Of a stretch of 64,000 nt of DNA, positions 17,451 to 25,987 are shown piece by piece. A model generated the notes under the pieces. That model saw only the letters and a list, made by a program, of their open reading frames with translations. It searched no databases and had not been told where the DNA came from. The stretch comes from an uncultured Clostridia bacterium (GTDB lineage Bacteria; Bacillota; Clostridia; Christensenellales; CAG-314): contig CANQPI010000003.1 in NCBI GenBank assembly GCA_947625725.1, positions 1 through 64,000 on the forward strand. The letters are read 5' to 3'. How positions within the stretch are numbered: the stretch's first letter is position 1; the number at the start of each line of letters is the position of its first letter. Both the position numbers and the translations under genes were made by a program.

Positions 17451-18953
17451 GTGAATTTTCAACTTTTGGCAATGACGGGCAAGATGATAGCAATATTGGT
17501 GCTGTTGCTTGTCATTGTGGCAGTGCAACTGTGCAGCGTGGGATTTTTGATCTACGCCAACGCAAAAAACTCAAAGCGTCGTCGCAACAGAACCTCTCGC
17601 GTCGGCGATAACGACGGCGATACGGACAGTGACGATCGCGATACGGCGCAAGAGGGCTCGATCCAAGCCGATTCCGATCCAACTGTCGTCGCTTTGGCGA
17701 GTGAAAACGGCGAAACGGCGCAAGAGGACTCTGACGAGCCCGCTCCCGATCGCGACGAACCGCTTGCGACGGAAGAAAACTCGTCCGAGCCCGACGAACC
17801 CGAATTCACCGACGAGCAGGTAGAGGCAATGTTGGACGAATTTGACGACGCGTCCTCGCCCGAAACCGAAGTCGCCGACAATGGCGACGACGACGGCGAA
17901 CCGACGGAAGAACCCGCCCCGACGTCCGACGAGGACAACTCGCCCGAAACCGATTCCGACGACGAAGCGCGCGCTTTTGCCGATCAAATAGAGCAAAATC
18001 TTGCCGCCCTAACCGACTCCTCGGACGAGGCGGCAACCGACCTCGCCGAGCAGGAACAACCCCAAGAGGAAACGGCTGACGCCGAAGAAGAGTACGTCGA
18101 ATCCACTGCGGAAACGGTAGAAGAAATTCTGGAAGAACACGGACTTACCAGCGAGGACGAAATCACCGAAGAAATCGCCGAGGAAATAATGGCGGTGCAT
18201 ACCGCGCACGACGAAACGGCGGTCGAAGTCGTATCCGTAAACGGTTTGTACAAAAAATACTCCAAGAAAGCCGATTGGGCAATAGCAAACGTCAATTTCC
18301 ACTGTTACGAGGGCGAGATAGTCGGTTTGCTCGGTCACAACGGCGCGGGCAAATCCACAACGCTCAAATGCTTGGAGGGAATGTTGCCTTTTGACGAGGG
18401 TACAATTTCCATCTACGGCAAAGATATTGTCAAAGACCCTCTCGCCGCCAAGGCAAACATGGGGTTTGTTACAGACAATCACGCTGTTTTCGTCAAAATG
18501 ACGGGCAAACAGTACCTTGCTTTTATGGCGGACGTTTACGGCGTACCCACCGAGGTGCGCAAGGAACGTATTGCCAAGTTGGAAGAAGTGTTTCAGTTGG
18601 GAAGCGCGATTAACAACCTTATCAGCAGTTATTCTCACGGAATGCGGCAAAAAATTTGTATGATGGGTAGTCTTATGCACCAACCCAAGTTGTGGGTGTT
18701 GGACGAGCCTATGACGGGTCTTGACCCGCGAACAATGCATGCCGTACAGCAATTTATGCGCGAGTATGCCGACGCAGGCAACTGTATCGTATTTTCCTCC
18801 CATGCGCTCATTACCGTAGCAAAGATGTGCGACCGCGTGGTGTTGTTGCGTACGGGCAATCAGTTGGACGAACTCAACATCAAGCGTATCATGACGGTTG
18901 ACCCGACATTCGACTTTGAGGAGTACTTCTTGAAACATGAAAGACAAGATTAA
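17451..18953 (+). CDS. ABC transporter ATP-binding protein with N-terminal membrane anchor and acidic linker
   Basis: A 500-aa protein read from a GTG start at 17451 behind CGGAGG. Residues 11-36 form a transmembrane helix followed by a basic stop-transfer KRRRNRTSR. Residues about 52-240 are strikingly rich in Asp, Glu, Ser and Thr and look disordered. The last 255 residues are a complete ABC domain: Walker A GHNGAGKST (295-303), signature YSHGM (394-398), Walker B LWVLDEP (414-420) and a following D-loop LDP. Typical ATPases of this subfamily are about 230-300 aa, so the anchor and linker are additions. The gene lies 40 bp after the giant lipoprotein with no terminator, and overlaps the permease gene by 17 bp. 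Confidence 0.85.
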   Translation: MNFQLLAMTGKMIAILVLLLVIVAVQLCSVGFLIYANAKNSKRRRNRTSRVGDNDGDTDSDDRDTAQEGSIQADSDPTVVALASENGETAQEDSDEPAPDRDEPLATEENSSEPDEPEFTDEQVEAMLDEFDDASSPETEVADNGDDDGEPTEEPAPTSDEDNSPETDSDDEARAFADQIEQNLAALTDSSDEAATDLAEQEQPQEETADAEEEYVESTAETVEEILEEHGLTSEDEITEEIAEEIMAVHTAHDETAVEVVSVNGLYKKYSKKADWAIANVNFHCYEGEIVGLLGHNGAGKSTTLKCLEGMLPFDEGTISIYGKDIVKDPLAAKANMGFVTDNHAVFVKMTGKQYLAFMADVYGVPTEVRKERIAKLEEVFQLGSAINNLISSYSHGMRQKICMMGSLMHQPKLWVLDEPMTGLDPRTMHAVQQFMREYADAGNCIVFSSHALITVAKMCDRVVLLRTGNQLDELNIKRIMTVDPTFDFEEYFLKHERQD

Positions 18954-20625
18954 TTTCAAGCGTGTGGCAACGATCCTGCGCAAGCAGACGCAGGAACGCA
19001 CCTCCGCTTTCAAAAAAGGAAACTTCGACGGGTTTGGATTTGTCATAAGGATAACGCTTGTGGCAGTGTTTCTTGCCGTATTCGTCGTGTTTTTCGGCAG
19101 GTTCACCAATATCTACCTCTCCGTCAAAACCGACGGCATGTTGCAACAGCAAACCCGTTTGCACGAACTTTATACGCTCGTGTACACCGTCATATTGTTG
19201 TTTTTGGTCGTAGGCGGCGTGGGACAAATCGATCGTCAACTGTTCGAAGCCGACGATATGAAACTGCTAGTCGGCATGCCTCTCGGCGCAGGCACGGTGT
19301 TTGTGGCAAAACTTATCACTATCTACTGCGAACAACTCCTAATTTCCATTGCCTGCGTATTGGCAGTCAACGTTACGGTAGCCATGCAGACGTCGCAGAC
19401 AACGGCTTTCTATCTGTTGACGGTATTGTTTTGCTTTGTTCTGCCGTTGATATCCATTGCGCTGTCGGCGTTGATAGCAATGCCCTACCACGCGACAAAA
19501 CAATTTCTCAAAAATCGCTTTGTCTTGCACTTTATCGTTGTGACGTTGCTCACCGCGGCGTTGGTGTACGTGTATTCGTCCATACTGAATGCCGTTCGTG
19601 ACATGTTGTTGGGCGACTCGCTCAAATTTTTCTTCAACGAACAAGTGATGAACTTTTTGCAACGGCTTTGCGTCTACCTGTATCCTGCCGTTTGGTTTGC
19701 GGACATTTTGATGAACGAAAATTTGCTCTTTGCAAGTTTGGGACTGACGGGCATTATCGTGATAAGTTTGGTGGTGGCAATGCTGGTCATTCACAAACTT
19801 ATGCTTTGGGTAATGCAATCACGTATCGCCGGCGACGTAAACTTTATTCGTCGCGATCGCGAGATCTCCCCGAAAAGGCATCCCTTCCTTGCGCTGATGA
19901 AAAAGGACTTTTTGCTCATTTTCCGCACCCCATCCTACACTTTCAGTTATTTCAGCGTAGGTGTGTTGATGCCGCTTATGGTGTACTTCTGCATGACGGT
20001 CGGTTCTTCCATTGTGGAAAAACTTATCGGTTTGAGTTGTAACCTCGAATTGGCGATTTTCCTGACTTTGATGTTCGGCGCGCTTACAAACGTATTTTGT
20101 TCCACAAACATAAGTCGCGACGGCGAAATGTTCTTTTCCGTCAAGGCATATCCGTTGAGTTACAAGCAGGTGTTTTTCAGCAAAGTAGTGTTGTGCATGT
20201 TGGTGGCGACGGTTTCGCAATTGATCTCCGCAGTGTTGCTTGCCGCTTTCGGCTACGTCAAGTGGTGGCAGGCGTTGTTCATTCTGCTGGGCGGATTGCT
20301 TTGCAGTTTTGCGCAAATTTGTTTCGCCACGCGTTACGACTTTAACCACGCCAAGTTCTCCACCGAGGAGGACGGCGAGATCAAGGAATCGGGCAACACG
20401 ATTTCCGTAATTATCGTGTTGGGCATGTTGTCCTCGTTCGTTATCGGCGGCAGCGTGCTTGTAATGCGTTTGCTGTTTGCGCTTCGCCTTGTTGCGGGGT
20501 TGGAATTTTTGACCTACCTCATTGTGGGAGGCGTTTCGGCGTTGATAGCGGCGTTGAGTTTGATATATCTGACGCGCAGGCTCGGAACAAAATATCGCGA
20601 GTTCAGCGGAGGAGGCAACCTATGA
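18937..20625 (+). CDS. ABC transporter permease
   Basis: A 562-aa integral membrane protein with about ten to twelve hydrophobic segments. A cytoplasmic block around SRDGEMFFSVKAYPLSYKQV resembles the coupling region of ABC-2-type exporter permeases, in which a sentence of the form REG..F..K.LPIS precedes a helix. It overlaps the ATPase gene by 17 bp and the next gene by 4 bp (ATGA), so all three are probably translationally coupled. Substrate unknown; partners in the operon are both exported proteins, so an export or lipoprotein-handling role is possible but not shown. Confidence 0.8.
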   Translation: MKDKINFKRVATILRKQTQERTSAFKKGNFDGFGFVIRITLVAVFLAVFVVFFGRFTNIYLSVKTDGMLQQQTRLHELYTLVYTVILLFLVVGGVGQIDRQLFEADDMKLLVGMPLGAGTVFVAKLITIYCEQLLISIACVLAVNVTVAMQTSQTTAFYLLTVLFCFVLPLISIALSALIAMPYHATKQFLKNRFVLHFIVVTLLTAALVYVYSSILNAVRDMLLGDSLKFFFNEQVMNFLQRLCVYLYPAVWFADILMNENLLFASLGLTGIIVISLVVAMLVIHKLMLWVMQSRIAGDVNFIRRDREISPKRHPFLALMKKDFLLIFRTPSYTFSYFSVGVLMPLMVYFCMTVGSSIVEKLIGLSCNLELAIFLTLMFGALTNVFCSTNISRDGEMFFSVKAYPLSYKQVFFSKVVLCMLVATVSQLISAVLLAAFGYVKWWQALFILLGGLLCSFAQICFATRYDFNHAKFSTEEDGEIKESGNTISVIIVLGMLSSFVIGGSVLVMRLLFALRLVAGLEFLTYLIVGGVSALIAALSLIYLTRRLGTKYREFSGGGNL

Positions 20626-23600
20626 GAAAAAATATCATTGCGCTTATGTTGGTGTTGCCCATTTTGTTCGTGCTTGTTGTGTACGGAGCGGTCAACGTGT
20701 CCAGTTTGGATGTGGATATTTCCGCAAGCGGAATCGAGATCATGGAGCGTTACCCCAACGATACGATCAGTATCGATCTTGCCGACTACGACGACAGTTA
20801 CGAAATAACCCCCGTGGTTACTCCCAACAACGCGACCAACTCCGAGTTCGAGTATCGCTACGAACTTATCAGCGGTTCCGCAACGCAGGAGGACGCCGCA
20901 AACGGCGAGGTCGTGCAAGTAAAACGCGCCGAGAAAAAGGGCGAATCGGACAAGATAATTGCCAAGGGCGTGGGTACCGTCAGAGTCGTCGCCGTAAGCA
21001 AAGACGGCGGCTACGAGGACAGCATTACCGTCATTGTGGGATCGTCCAAACCCTACGCGTTTGATTTTTCGATGTACAACGACGGCAACGCCAAACAAAA
21101 TTTGTTGGAAAACTCCGACGACGGCTATCGAGCCACCCTTTCGACCGGCAGTTACGGCTTTGACGTCAAACTCAAACCCAACACGCACATCAGTCCCGAG
21201 TTCCGCATTTCCGACGGATTTGCCGTGGCTGACCCCGCGCGCGGCAGCGTCACGCTACCCTTTACCGGCAACGTCGAATTTGACGTCAGAATCCCCAACG
21301 GCGTCAAGGGAGATTTGACGCGACACGTCAAGTTGAACGTGACAAATTCTTCTCTTACGGGCGACAACTTTTCCGTCAACGGCAGTACGGACAACAATCC
21401 CGCCGTCAGTTTCGACAGGGAATCGCGTTCGGCTGAGTTCTACATCGAGTCCGTTTTGACTCCGCAAGTAAATTGCTACGACGACGGCGTGCAAATAGAA
21501 GCGATCGAAAAAGTAGACGGCGTGCAAAACGGTTGGCGCGTCGTGGCGTCCGTAGACGACGACGTGGAGATTTTCGACGGCGACGAATTTGCGTTTTTTG
21601 TCAAGGTAGGCTCGACGGAGCGCACCGTGACGGTCAAGGCGGTGGAGTTCGACTTCACCATCCGCACGGACGTACCCAATTTCAACATAGATAACGGCAC
21701 AAACATTTTGTTGGGTACGCAAATTTCTTTCTATGCCAACCCGATCGAAGTGGCGTCGGGAGTTACCTACAAATGGGATTTTATCAACGTCGAGGACATG
21801 GCTTCGTTGGAAACGACCTACAACGACGACAAATCGGTCTGCACGTTGACGGCTCACGAACGCGACAAGTTCATCATAGTCGTAGAGGCCTGGCGCAACG
21901 GCGAACCGATACCCAATATCGACGCCAAAGAGGTGGAGGTCGAGGTGATAAACAACGTGGTGGGCGCAACAAGCGTCGATACCAACGTGGGCTTGGCAAA
22001 GAGCCTTGCCGTACCGGGGTTGAAGTACGACAACGGACAAAAAGTTGACAATCTCTATCCGATTCCCATCAATGCGCACAGCCCGTTTGGAGCGTTGTCC
22101 GACGGAATTTACGACTTTGACTACACCGTCAGCGACGCAAGCAAAGCGCGTATCGCAACAAACGAACAGGGCATTTTGGTGGACGAAACCAACAGTTGTA
22201 TCTTTTTGGAGATACTCGGCAAGGGTTCGATCACCGTGACCGCCGCGTGGAAAGGCAATGCGGATTGGCGTGATGACGACCCCTACGAGTTGACGATACC
22301 GCTGACCGTAGACAGCGAGGCGGTAGAAGTTACGACGAGCAAGCAGTTGTTTGACGAAACGGAAGCGGGCAATCCCATCGTGCTTGGCAACGACATCATG
22401 CTCGGCGCATACGACAACGGCGAGGCGTTGCCCCTCGAACAACGTTTGCAGATGGTCAAGACAATGAAGTCCACCTACAACACCCGCTTCTACGAGGACA
22501 CGGGTCGCGCCGCCGACGCATACGTCAACTATGTCGTCGAGTTCAAAAACGACGTTTACGGCAACGGACACTCCGTTTGCGGCGAGTACTTTGCGCATGC
22601 GGTGGACGGCAACGACGTTCCTCAAATATTCAAAGGTCCGTTGTTCCTTGTGGCTATGGGCGATCTTGCCAGCGTCGCCGCGCAGGACAATATCGTATTT
22701 TTATGCCGTACCGACGGCGTAACGATTCACAACGCCACACTGCTCGGTTGCAGCGACAGTTCGCGCACAAATCCCGACACGGGCAAGGACGATCTTACGC
22801 GCTTGGACTACACGGGTACCGTGTTGGAGATCAACGCCGACGTAAATCTTCTCAATTGCCGCGTTCGCAACGGGCGCAACGTGGTGCGCGTTTACGGCGG
22901 CAACAGAAACGGCGAAAACTATTTCGTAAACGCTTTGCCGCAAAGCACCGTAACTTCGCAAGACAGGGCTGTGGTGCGCATAGAGGGTTGCATTCTCTCG
23001 CACAGCAGGGAATTTGTACTCAAATTGGGCGCTAACCGCGCGTTGCGTTCAACGAGCAGCGAGCGCGAACCCTATTTCACCGACCGTAGCGGCAACCGTT
23101 ATCCTTCTCAGGCGGACGCTCATATCGACGACAACTATTTCTATCAAACGTATGTGCTTACGGACGTGACGTTGGCGGATTGCGTTTTGGAAAAGAGCGG
23201 TTTGTTCTGCATAGGCGTGGAAAGCAATTTCGCGGGCGAAATGCTTTGCCCCAACAACAGGTTTGCAAGCGACGAGGATTACGGACAACTGCTCGGCGGT
23301 TGGTCGCGCGTGGGAGGCACGTCCTTTGCGGCAATGCTCCGTTTGAAAGGGAACGTTCGTATGTACGATTGGAAAAACCTCGACAACGTCAACAGCGACA
23401 CGCTCATCAGATCCGACGGCGGTTTGCCCATCAAGTTGGACATAGCCTCGATGATAAACTACATGAGCGCTTCGCGCCCCGACGAAGTAGGACCCGTTGT
23501 GGAAACGGACGGCAACGACAAGTACGTACACGGCGGCATAGCCCTCTACGGCGGGGGACGAAATTACTCGCAAATAGACATGTCCGAGTTGAGCGACGAC

Positions 23601-23804
23601 CGCAAGCAAGGACTAAGACAGTTCAACATCAACATTTCCGAGTTGACCGACGCCGACGGAGATATGGGCGGTATCGGGCAGTATCTGCCTCTTGCCGCGG
23701 GAACGCAGGATTTCCGTTTCTTCATGTACGACCGCGACGGGTCCAACAATCGCGCTTGGCAGGACCAACCCGATTACAATGTTGCGCCGTTGTCTTTTCA
23801 ATAA
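20622..23804 (+). CDS. Large exported protein with Ig-like and beta-helix-like regions
   Basis: A 1060-aa protein I do not recognise as a named family. Residues 1-28 are a signal peptide or signal anchor (KN followed by a long hydrophobic stretch). Residues about 30-150 look like a bacterial Ig-like domain ending in GVGTVRVVAVSKDGG. Further beta-rich modules follow. Residues about 560-900 have short repeating strands with Asn/Cys/Val (for example VTIHNATLLGCSDSS, VLEINADVNLLNCRVRNG, DVTLADCVLEKSG) as in right-handed parallel beta-helices. No C-terminal sorting signal is visible. It starts within the permease stop (ATGA). It may be anchored by its N-terminus and act with the transporter. Confidence 0.75.
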   Translation: MRKNIIALMLVLPILFVLVVYGAVNVSSLDVDISASGIEIMERYPNDTISIDLADYDDSYEITPVVTPNNATNSEFEYRYELISGSATQEDAANGEVVQVKRAEKKGESDKIIAKGVGTVRVVAVSKDGGYEDSITVIVGSSKPYAFDFSMYNDGNAKQNLLENSDDGYRATLSTGSYGFDVKLKPNTHISPEFRISDGFAVADPARGSVTLPFTGNVEFDVRIPNGVKGDLTRHVKLNVTNSSLTGDNFSVNGSTDNNPAVSFDRESRSAEFYIESVLTPQVNCYDDGVQIEAIEKVDGVQNGWRVVASVDDDVEIFDGDEFAFFVKVGSTERTVTVKAVEFDFTIRTDVPNFNIDNGTNILLGTQISFYANPIEVASGVTYKWDFINVEDMASLETTYNDDKSVCTLTAHERDKFIIVVEAWRNGEPIPNIDAKEVEVEVINNVVGATSVDTNVGLAKSLAVPGLKYDNGQKVDNLYPIPINAHSPFGALSDGIYDFDYTVSDASKARIATNEQGILVDETNSCIFLEILGKGSITVTAAWKGNADWRDDDPYELTIPLTVDSEAVEVTTSKQLFDETEAGNPIVLGNDIMLGAYDNGEALPLEQRLQMVKTMKSTYNTRFYEDTGRAADAYVNYVVEFKNDVYGNGHSVCGEYFAHAVDGNDVPQIFKGPLFLVAMGDLASVAAQDNIVFLCRTDGVTIHNATLLGCSDSSRTNPDTGKDDLTRLDYTGTVLEINADVNLLNCRVRNGRNVVRVYGGNRNGENYFVNALPQSTVTSQDRAVVRIEGCILSHSREFVLKLGANRALRSTSSEREPYFTDRSGNRYPSQADAHIDDNYFYQTYVLTDVTLADCVLEKSGLFCIGVESNFAGEMLCPNNRFASDEDYGQLLGGWSRVGGTSFAAMLRLKGNVRMYDWKNLDNVNSDTLIRSDGGLPIKLDIASMINYMSASRPDEVGPVVETDGNDKYVHGGIALYGGGRNYSQIDMSELSDDRKQGLRQFNINISELTDADGDMGGIGQYLPLAAGTQDFRFFMYDRDGSNNRAWQDQPDYNVAPLSFQ

Positions 23805-23816
23805 TTTGCCGAAACA

Positions 23817-23846
23817 AAACAAGGTTTCCCGACGGAAACCTTGTTT
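23817..23846 (+). terminator. Strong hairpin after the surface operon, no U-tract
   Basis: AAACAAGGTTTCC (23817-23829) and GGAAACCTTGTTT (23834-23846) form a 13-bp perfect stem with loop CGAC, 12 nt after the stop codon. No T-run follows on the plus strand; the minus-strand side is T-rich. Probably the operon's transcript end, but not a textbook terminator. Confidence 0.5.
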
Positions 23847-23904
23847 CGGCTCTATGTCAAATGTTGGGACGAATAAAAAACAGAAAAAAATATAAAATGT
23901 TTCG

Positions 23905-24210
23905 CCCCCAACGTTTGCCATAAGAGCCTACCGACCAAACGCAAGTCGGTTCGTTCGACTATGCGACCGACCCCTACGGGGCGCAAGTGCGCCGACTTGG
24001 TCGGACTGCTAAGGAAGTCGCTACACGCGCCTTCTCTGATTTGAATTTGGTGGGGAGTTGCAACCCCACCAACCCCCGCAAGGGCTGCAATCTCGGTACA
24101 CGCCCTCGTCGTAGCCCTCGTTAAGTAGCACCAACCGCACAAGCGCGGTCGGAACCGCTACCACTCGGCTACTCCTCTCCCACCCAAGTCTATTGGACTT
24201 GTGTGGGTAC
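23905..24210. other. Structured non-coding stretch rich in hairpins
   Basis: No gene is supported between 23805 and 24535. The stretch has several strong stems: CCGACCAA..CAAGTCGG (23931-23949) complementary to CCGACTTGGTCGG (23992-24004), CCCCTACGGGG, GGCGCAAGTGCGCC, GGTGGGG/CCCCACC (24049-24070) and CAAGTC/GACTTG within CCCAC/GTGGG (24179-24207). It could be a small RNA, a decayed mobile repeat, or a regulatory region. I cannot match it to a known RNA family. Confidence 0.4.
23928..23951. repeat. 24-bp dispersed intergenic repeat, copy 1
   Basis: The 24-bp sequence containing CCGACCAAACGCAAGTCGG recurs exactly at 46977-47000, with weaker similarity extending about 22 bp upstream in both copies (AACGTTTGCC versus AACATTTGCC). 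It can fold as a 6-bp stem. Confidence 0.8.
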
Positions 24211-24500
24211 CCATTTTTGCAGACGGGATTTGAGTTTTGTCCGCTTGTGCGTTGTGTCCACACGCCCTGCGCTCACCCAAATCCCTATTTAATTAAAATT
24301 TTATATGCAGAAACAAATTGACAACTGCATTAGTAGTCGTACCTTTATTACTTGGCTACGTCCCCATTGTTGCAGAGTGAGTTGGGAACATCTGTTTCTT
24401 TGTTTTTGTTTACTCCCACATCTCAATATTTATTTTATTCTTATAAAAACCTTTTTTTGTGCCGACGGGCGCGGGCGCGATCGTTTTATCGGCGTACCGC

Positions 24501-24529
24501 TTGAAAAAATTTTGATGTTGTGGTATAAT
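24501..24529 (+). promoter_or_regulatory. Promoter giving an apparently leaderless transcript
   Basis: TTGAAA (24501-24506), 17-bp spacer, extended TGGTATAAT with TATAAT at 24524-24529. The coding start of the next gene is at 24536, exactly where transcription should begin (6 nt between). Confidence 0.75.
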
Positions 24530-24535
24530 AAAAAT

Positions 24536-25105
24536 ATGAACGGCTATGATTTTGACGACACCATATATCGCGGCAACAGTATGCGCCGCTTTTCTGTTTT
24601 TTGCACGTTACGGCTACCCTATCTGGTGTTGTATTTGCCCGTTCTGCTCGTCGCGTTTTTGTTGCGCGGATTGCGCCTACTCACCAAAAACGCCTATTTG
24701 CTGTTGTTGGAGGGGTTTGTCGTGTTTGTGCCGCACGTCCAACGGTTTGTCAACAAATTTTGGGACAAAAACATGTGTCGTATCAAACAATGGTATTTGG
24801 ATCAACGGCGCGACGACGACGTCGTGGTGTCGGCTACTCCGTATTTTGTGGTGGGCGAAGCGTGCAGACGTTTGGGCTTGAAGTGCATTGCAACGGATCT
24901 GAGTACAAATTGCAAATTGCGCGGCAAGCACTGTCACGGCAAATACAAGGTGCAATATTTTCGCGAACAAACGGGCGGCGCGGAGTTGAACGCATATTAC
25001 TCCGATTCGCACAGCGACGCGCCTATGTGGAAGTACGCGCGGCACGGCTATCTCGTCAAGGGCGACAAAGTTACCGCCGTCTATGAGCAGGGCAACAAAA
25101 TCTGA
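24536..25105 (+). CDS. HAD-superfamily phosphatase (HAD-IB-like)
   Basis: A 189-aa phosphatase. Motif I is DFDDT (Asp5 nucleophile, Asp7 acid/base), motif II is Ser99 in VVVSATP, a Lys around 135-137 serves motif III, and motif IV is YSDSHSD (Asp157, Asp161). The long hydrophobic insert at residues 20-60 is a cap domain and may touch the membrane. HAD motif I normally lies within ten residues of the N-terminus, which favours the ATG at 24536 over longer readings. No ribosome binding site precedes it because the promoter lies immediately upstream. Substrate unknown; phosphoserine-phosphatase-like or lipid-phosphate substrates are possible. Confidence 0.75.
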   Translation: MNGYDFDDTIYRGNSMRRFSVFCTLRLPYLVLYLPVLLVAFLLRGLRLLTKNAYLLLLEGFVVFVPHVQRFVNKFWDKNMCRIKQWYLDQRRDDDVVVSATPYFVVGEACRRLGLKCIATDLSTNCKLRGKHCHGKYKVQYFREQTGGAELNAYYSDSHSDAPMWKYARHGYLVKGDKVTAVYEQGNKI

Positions 25106-25140
25106 CGTCTTGTACGATCGGCTTGTCGGGAATTTCCCTA

Positions 25141-25170
25141 TTGACATCGCGCCGAAGAATAGAGTACAAT
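25141..25170 (+). promoter_or_regulatory. Promoter of the phosphoribosyltransferase gene
   Basis: A perfect TTGACA at 25141-25146 and TACAAT at 25165-25170 with an 18-bp spacer. The leader of about 40 nt ends in CGGAG (25206-25210). Confidence 0.75.
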
Positions 25171-25217
25171 ATTACTGTTGAATATCGAAAAAAAATAATA
25201 CACAACGGAGAAACATC

Positions 25218-25754
25218 GTGAACTACTTCAAAGTCGATTTGAACGGCATGACTGCCGAATTGCCCATTATACCGTTACCGAGCGGCGTCAACATTGCCTT
25301 TTTCAATCTTCACGGCAATGTCGCGCTTACCGAGCATTGCGGCAAAGAGTTGAGCAAACTCGTGTCCGATTGCGAGGTGTTGCTTACTGCCGAGAGCAAA
25401 GGGTTGCAACTTACTCACGTAATCGCCCGCGAACTCGGGCACCGCTACTATGCTGTCGCGCGCAAATCGAAGAAACTTTACATGCAGGACGGCTTGGAAG
25501 TTACTATCGACAGCAGTATCACTACCGGACGCGAGCAAAAACTGTACATCTCCAAACACGACGCGGAACTTATGCGCGGCAAAAAGGTAGGCATAATAGA
25601 CGACGTGGTGTCTACGGGCAACAGTTTGGTGGGTTTGGAAAAACTTGTGCTTATGTCGGGCGGCACTATCTGCAAAAAGGCGTTTGTGCTTGCCGAGGGC
25701 AAGGCTGCCGAGCGGACGGACATCAGTTATTTGGGCGTAATTCCCCTTTTGTAA
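25218..25754 (+). CDS. Purine-type phosphoribosyltransferase
   Basis: A 178-aa type I phosphoribosyltransferase. The PRPP-binding loop is GIIDDVVSTGNS (residues 125-136), preceded by the AESKGLQL segment that forms the pyrophosphate loop (58-65). Length and motifs resemble adenine or xanthine phosphoribosyltransferases, which salvage bases using PRPP in the cytoplasm; the base specificity cannot be told from sequence here. The start is a GTG at 25218 behind CGGAG. It stands alone between its own promoter and a strong terminator. Confidence 0.8.
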   Translation: MNYFKVDLNGMTAELPIIPLPSGVNIAFFNLHGNVALTEHCGKELSKLVSDCEVLLTAESKGLQLTHVIARELGHRYYAVARKSKKLYMQDGLEVTIDSSITTGREQKLYISKHDAELMRGKKVGIIDDVVSTGNSLVGLEKLVLMSGGTICKKAFVLAEGKAAERTDISYLGVIPLL

Positions 25755-25780
25755 TTCGGACGGAACAGCCGACGATTTGT

Positions 25781-25831
25781 CGCGCCCCGAAGTCGAACCG
25801 ATAAGAACGACTTTCGGAGGCGCGTTTTTTT
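25781..25831 (+). terminator. Rho-independent terminator
   Basis: The arms CGCGCCCCGAAGTCG (25781-25795) and CGACTTTCGGAGGCGCG (25808-25824) pair almost completely and are followed by seven T. Confidence 0.85.
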
Positions 25832-25934
25832 GCGCCAAAACGGTTTTATCGACGTCGATTGCGGCTTGTAACGCGCAAATTTTTTTATTTTAGGTTTACA
25901 ATGTTGCGCAAAATGCAATAAACGTTGATATATC

Positions 25935-25963
25935 TTGCTTTTTTGGTGGAAGTTTGCTATACT
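25935..25963 (+). promoter_or_regulatory. Promoter of the acyl-CoA ligase gene
   Basis: TTGCTT at 25935-25940 and TATACT at 25958-25963 with a 17-bp spacer. Transcription should begin near 25970, leaving a leader of only about 18 nt. Confidence 0.6.
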
Positions 25964-25987
25964 GTTGACGTCAAAAACGGGTATTTT

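Noticed and set aside
24120-24240. A tRNA-like look on the minus strand (AGCCGAGTGGTAGCGG, then CAAATCCCGTC)
   Set aside because: No consistent acceptor, anticodon and T arms of normal length could be built.
24021-24263. An 80-codon minus-strand frame in the structured intergenic region
   Set aside because: No ribosome binding site, no promoter and no recognisable protein pattern. The sequence is dominated by hairpins.
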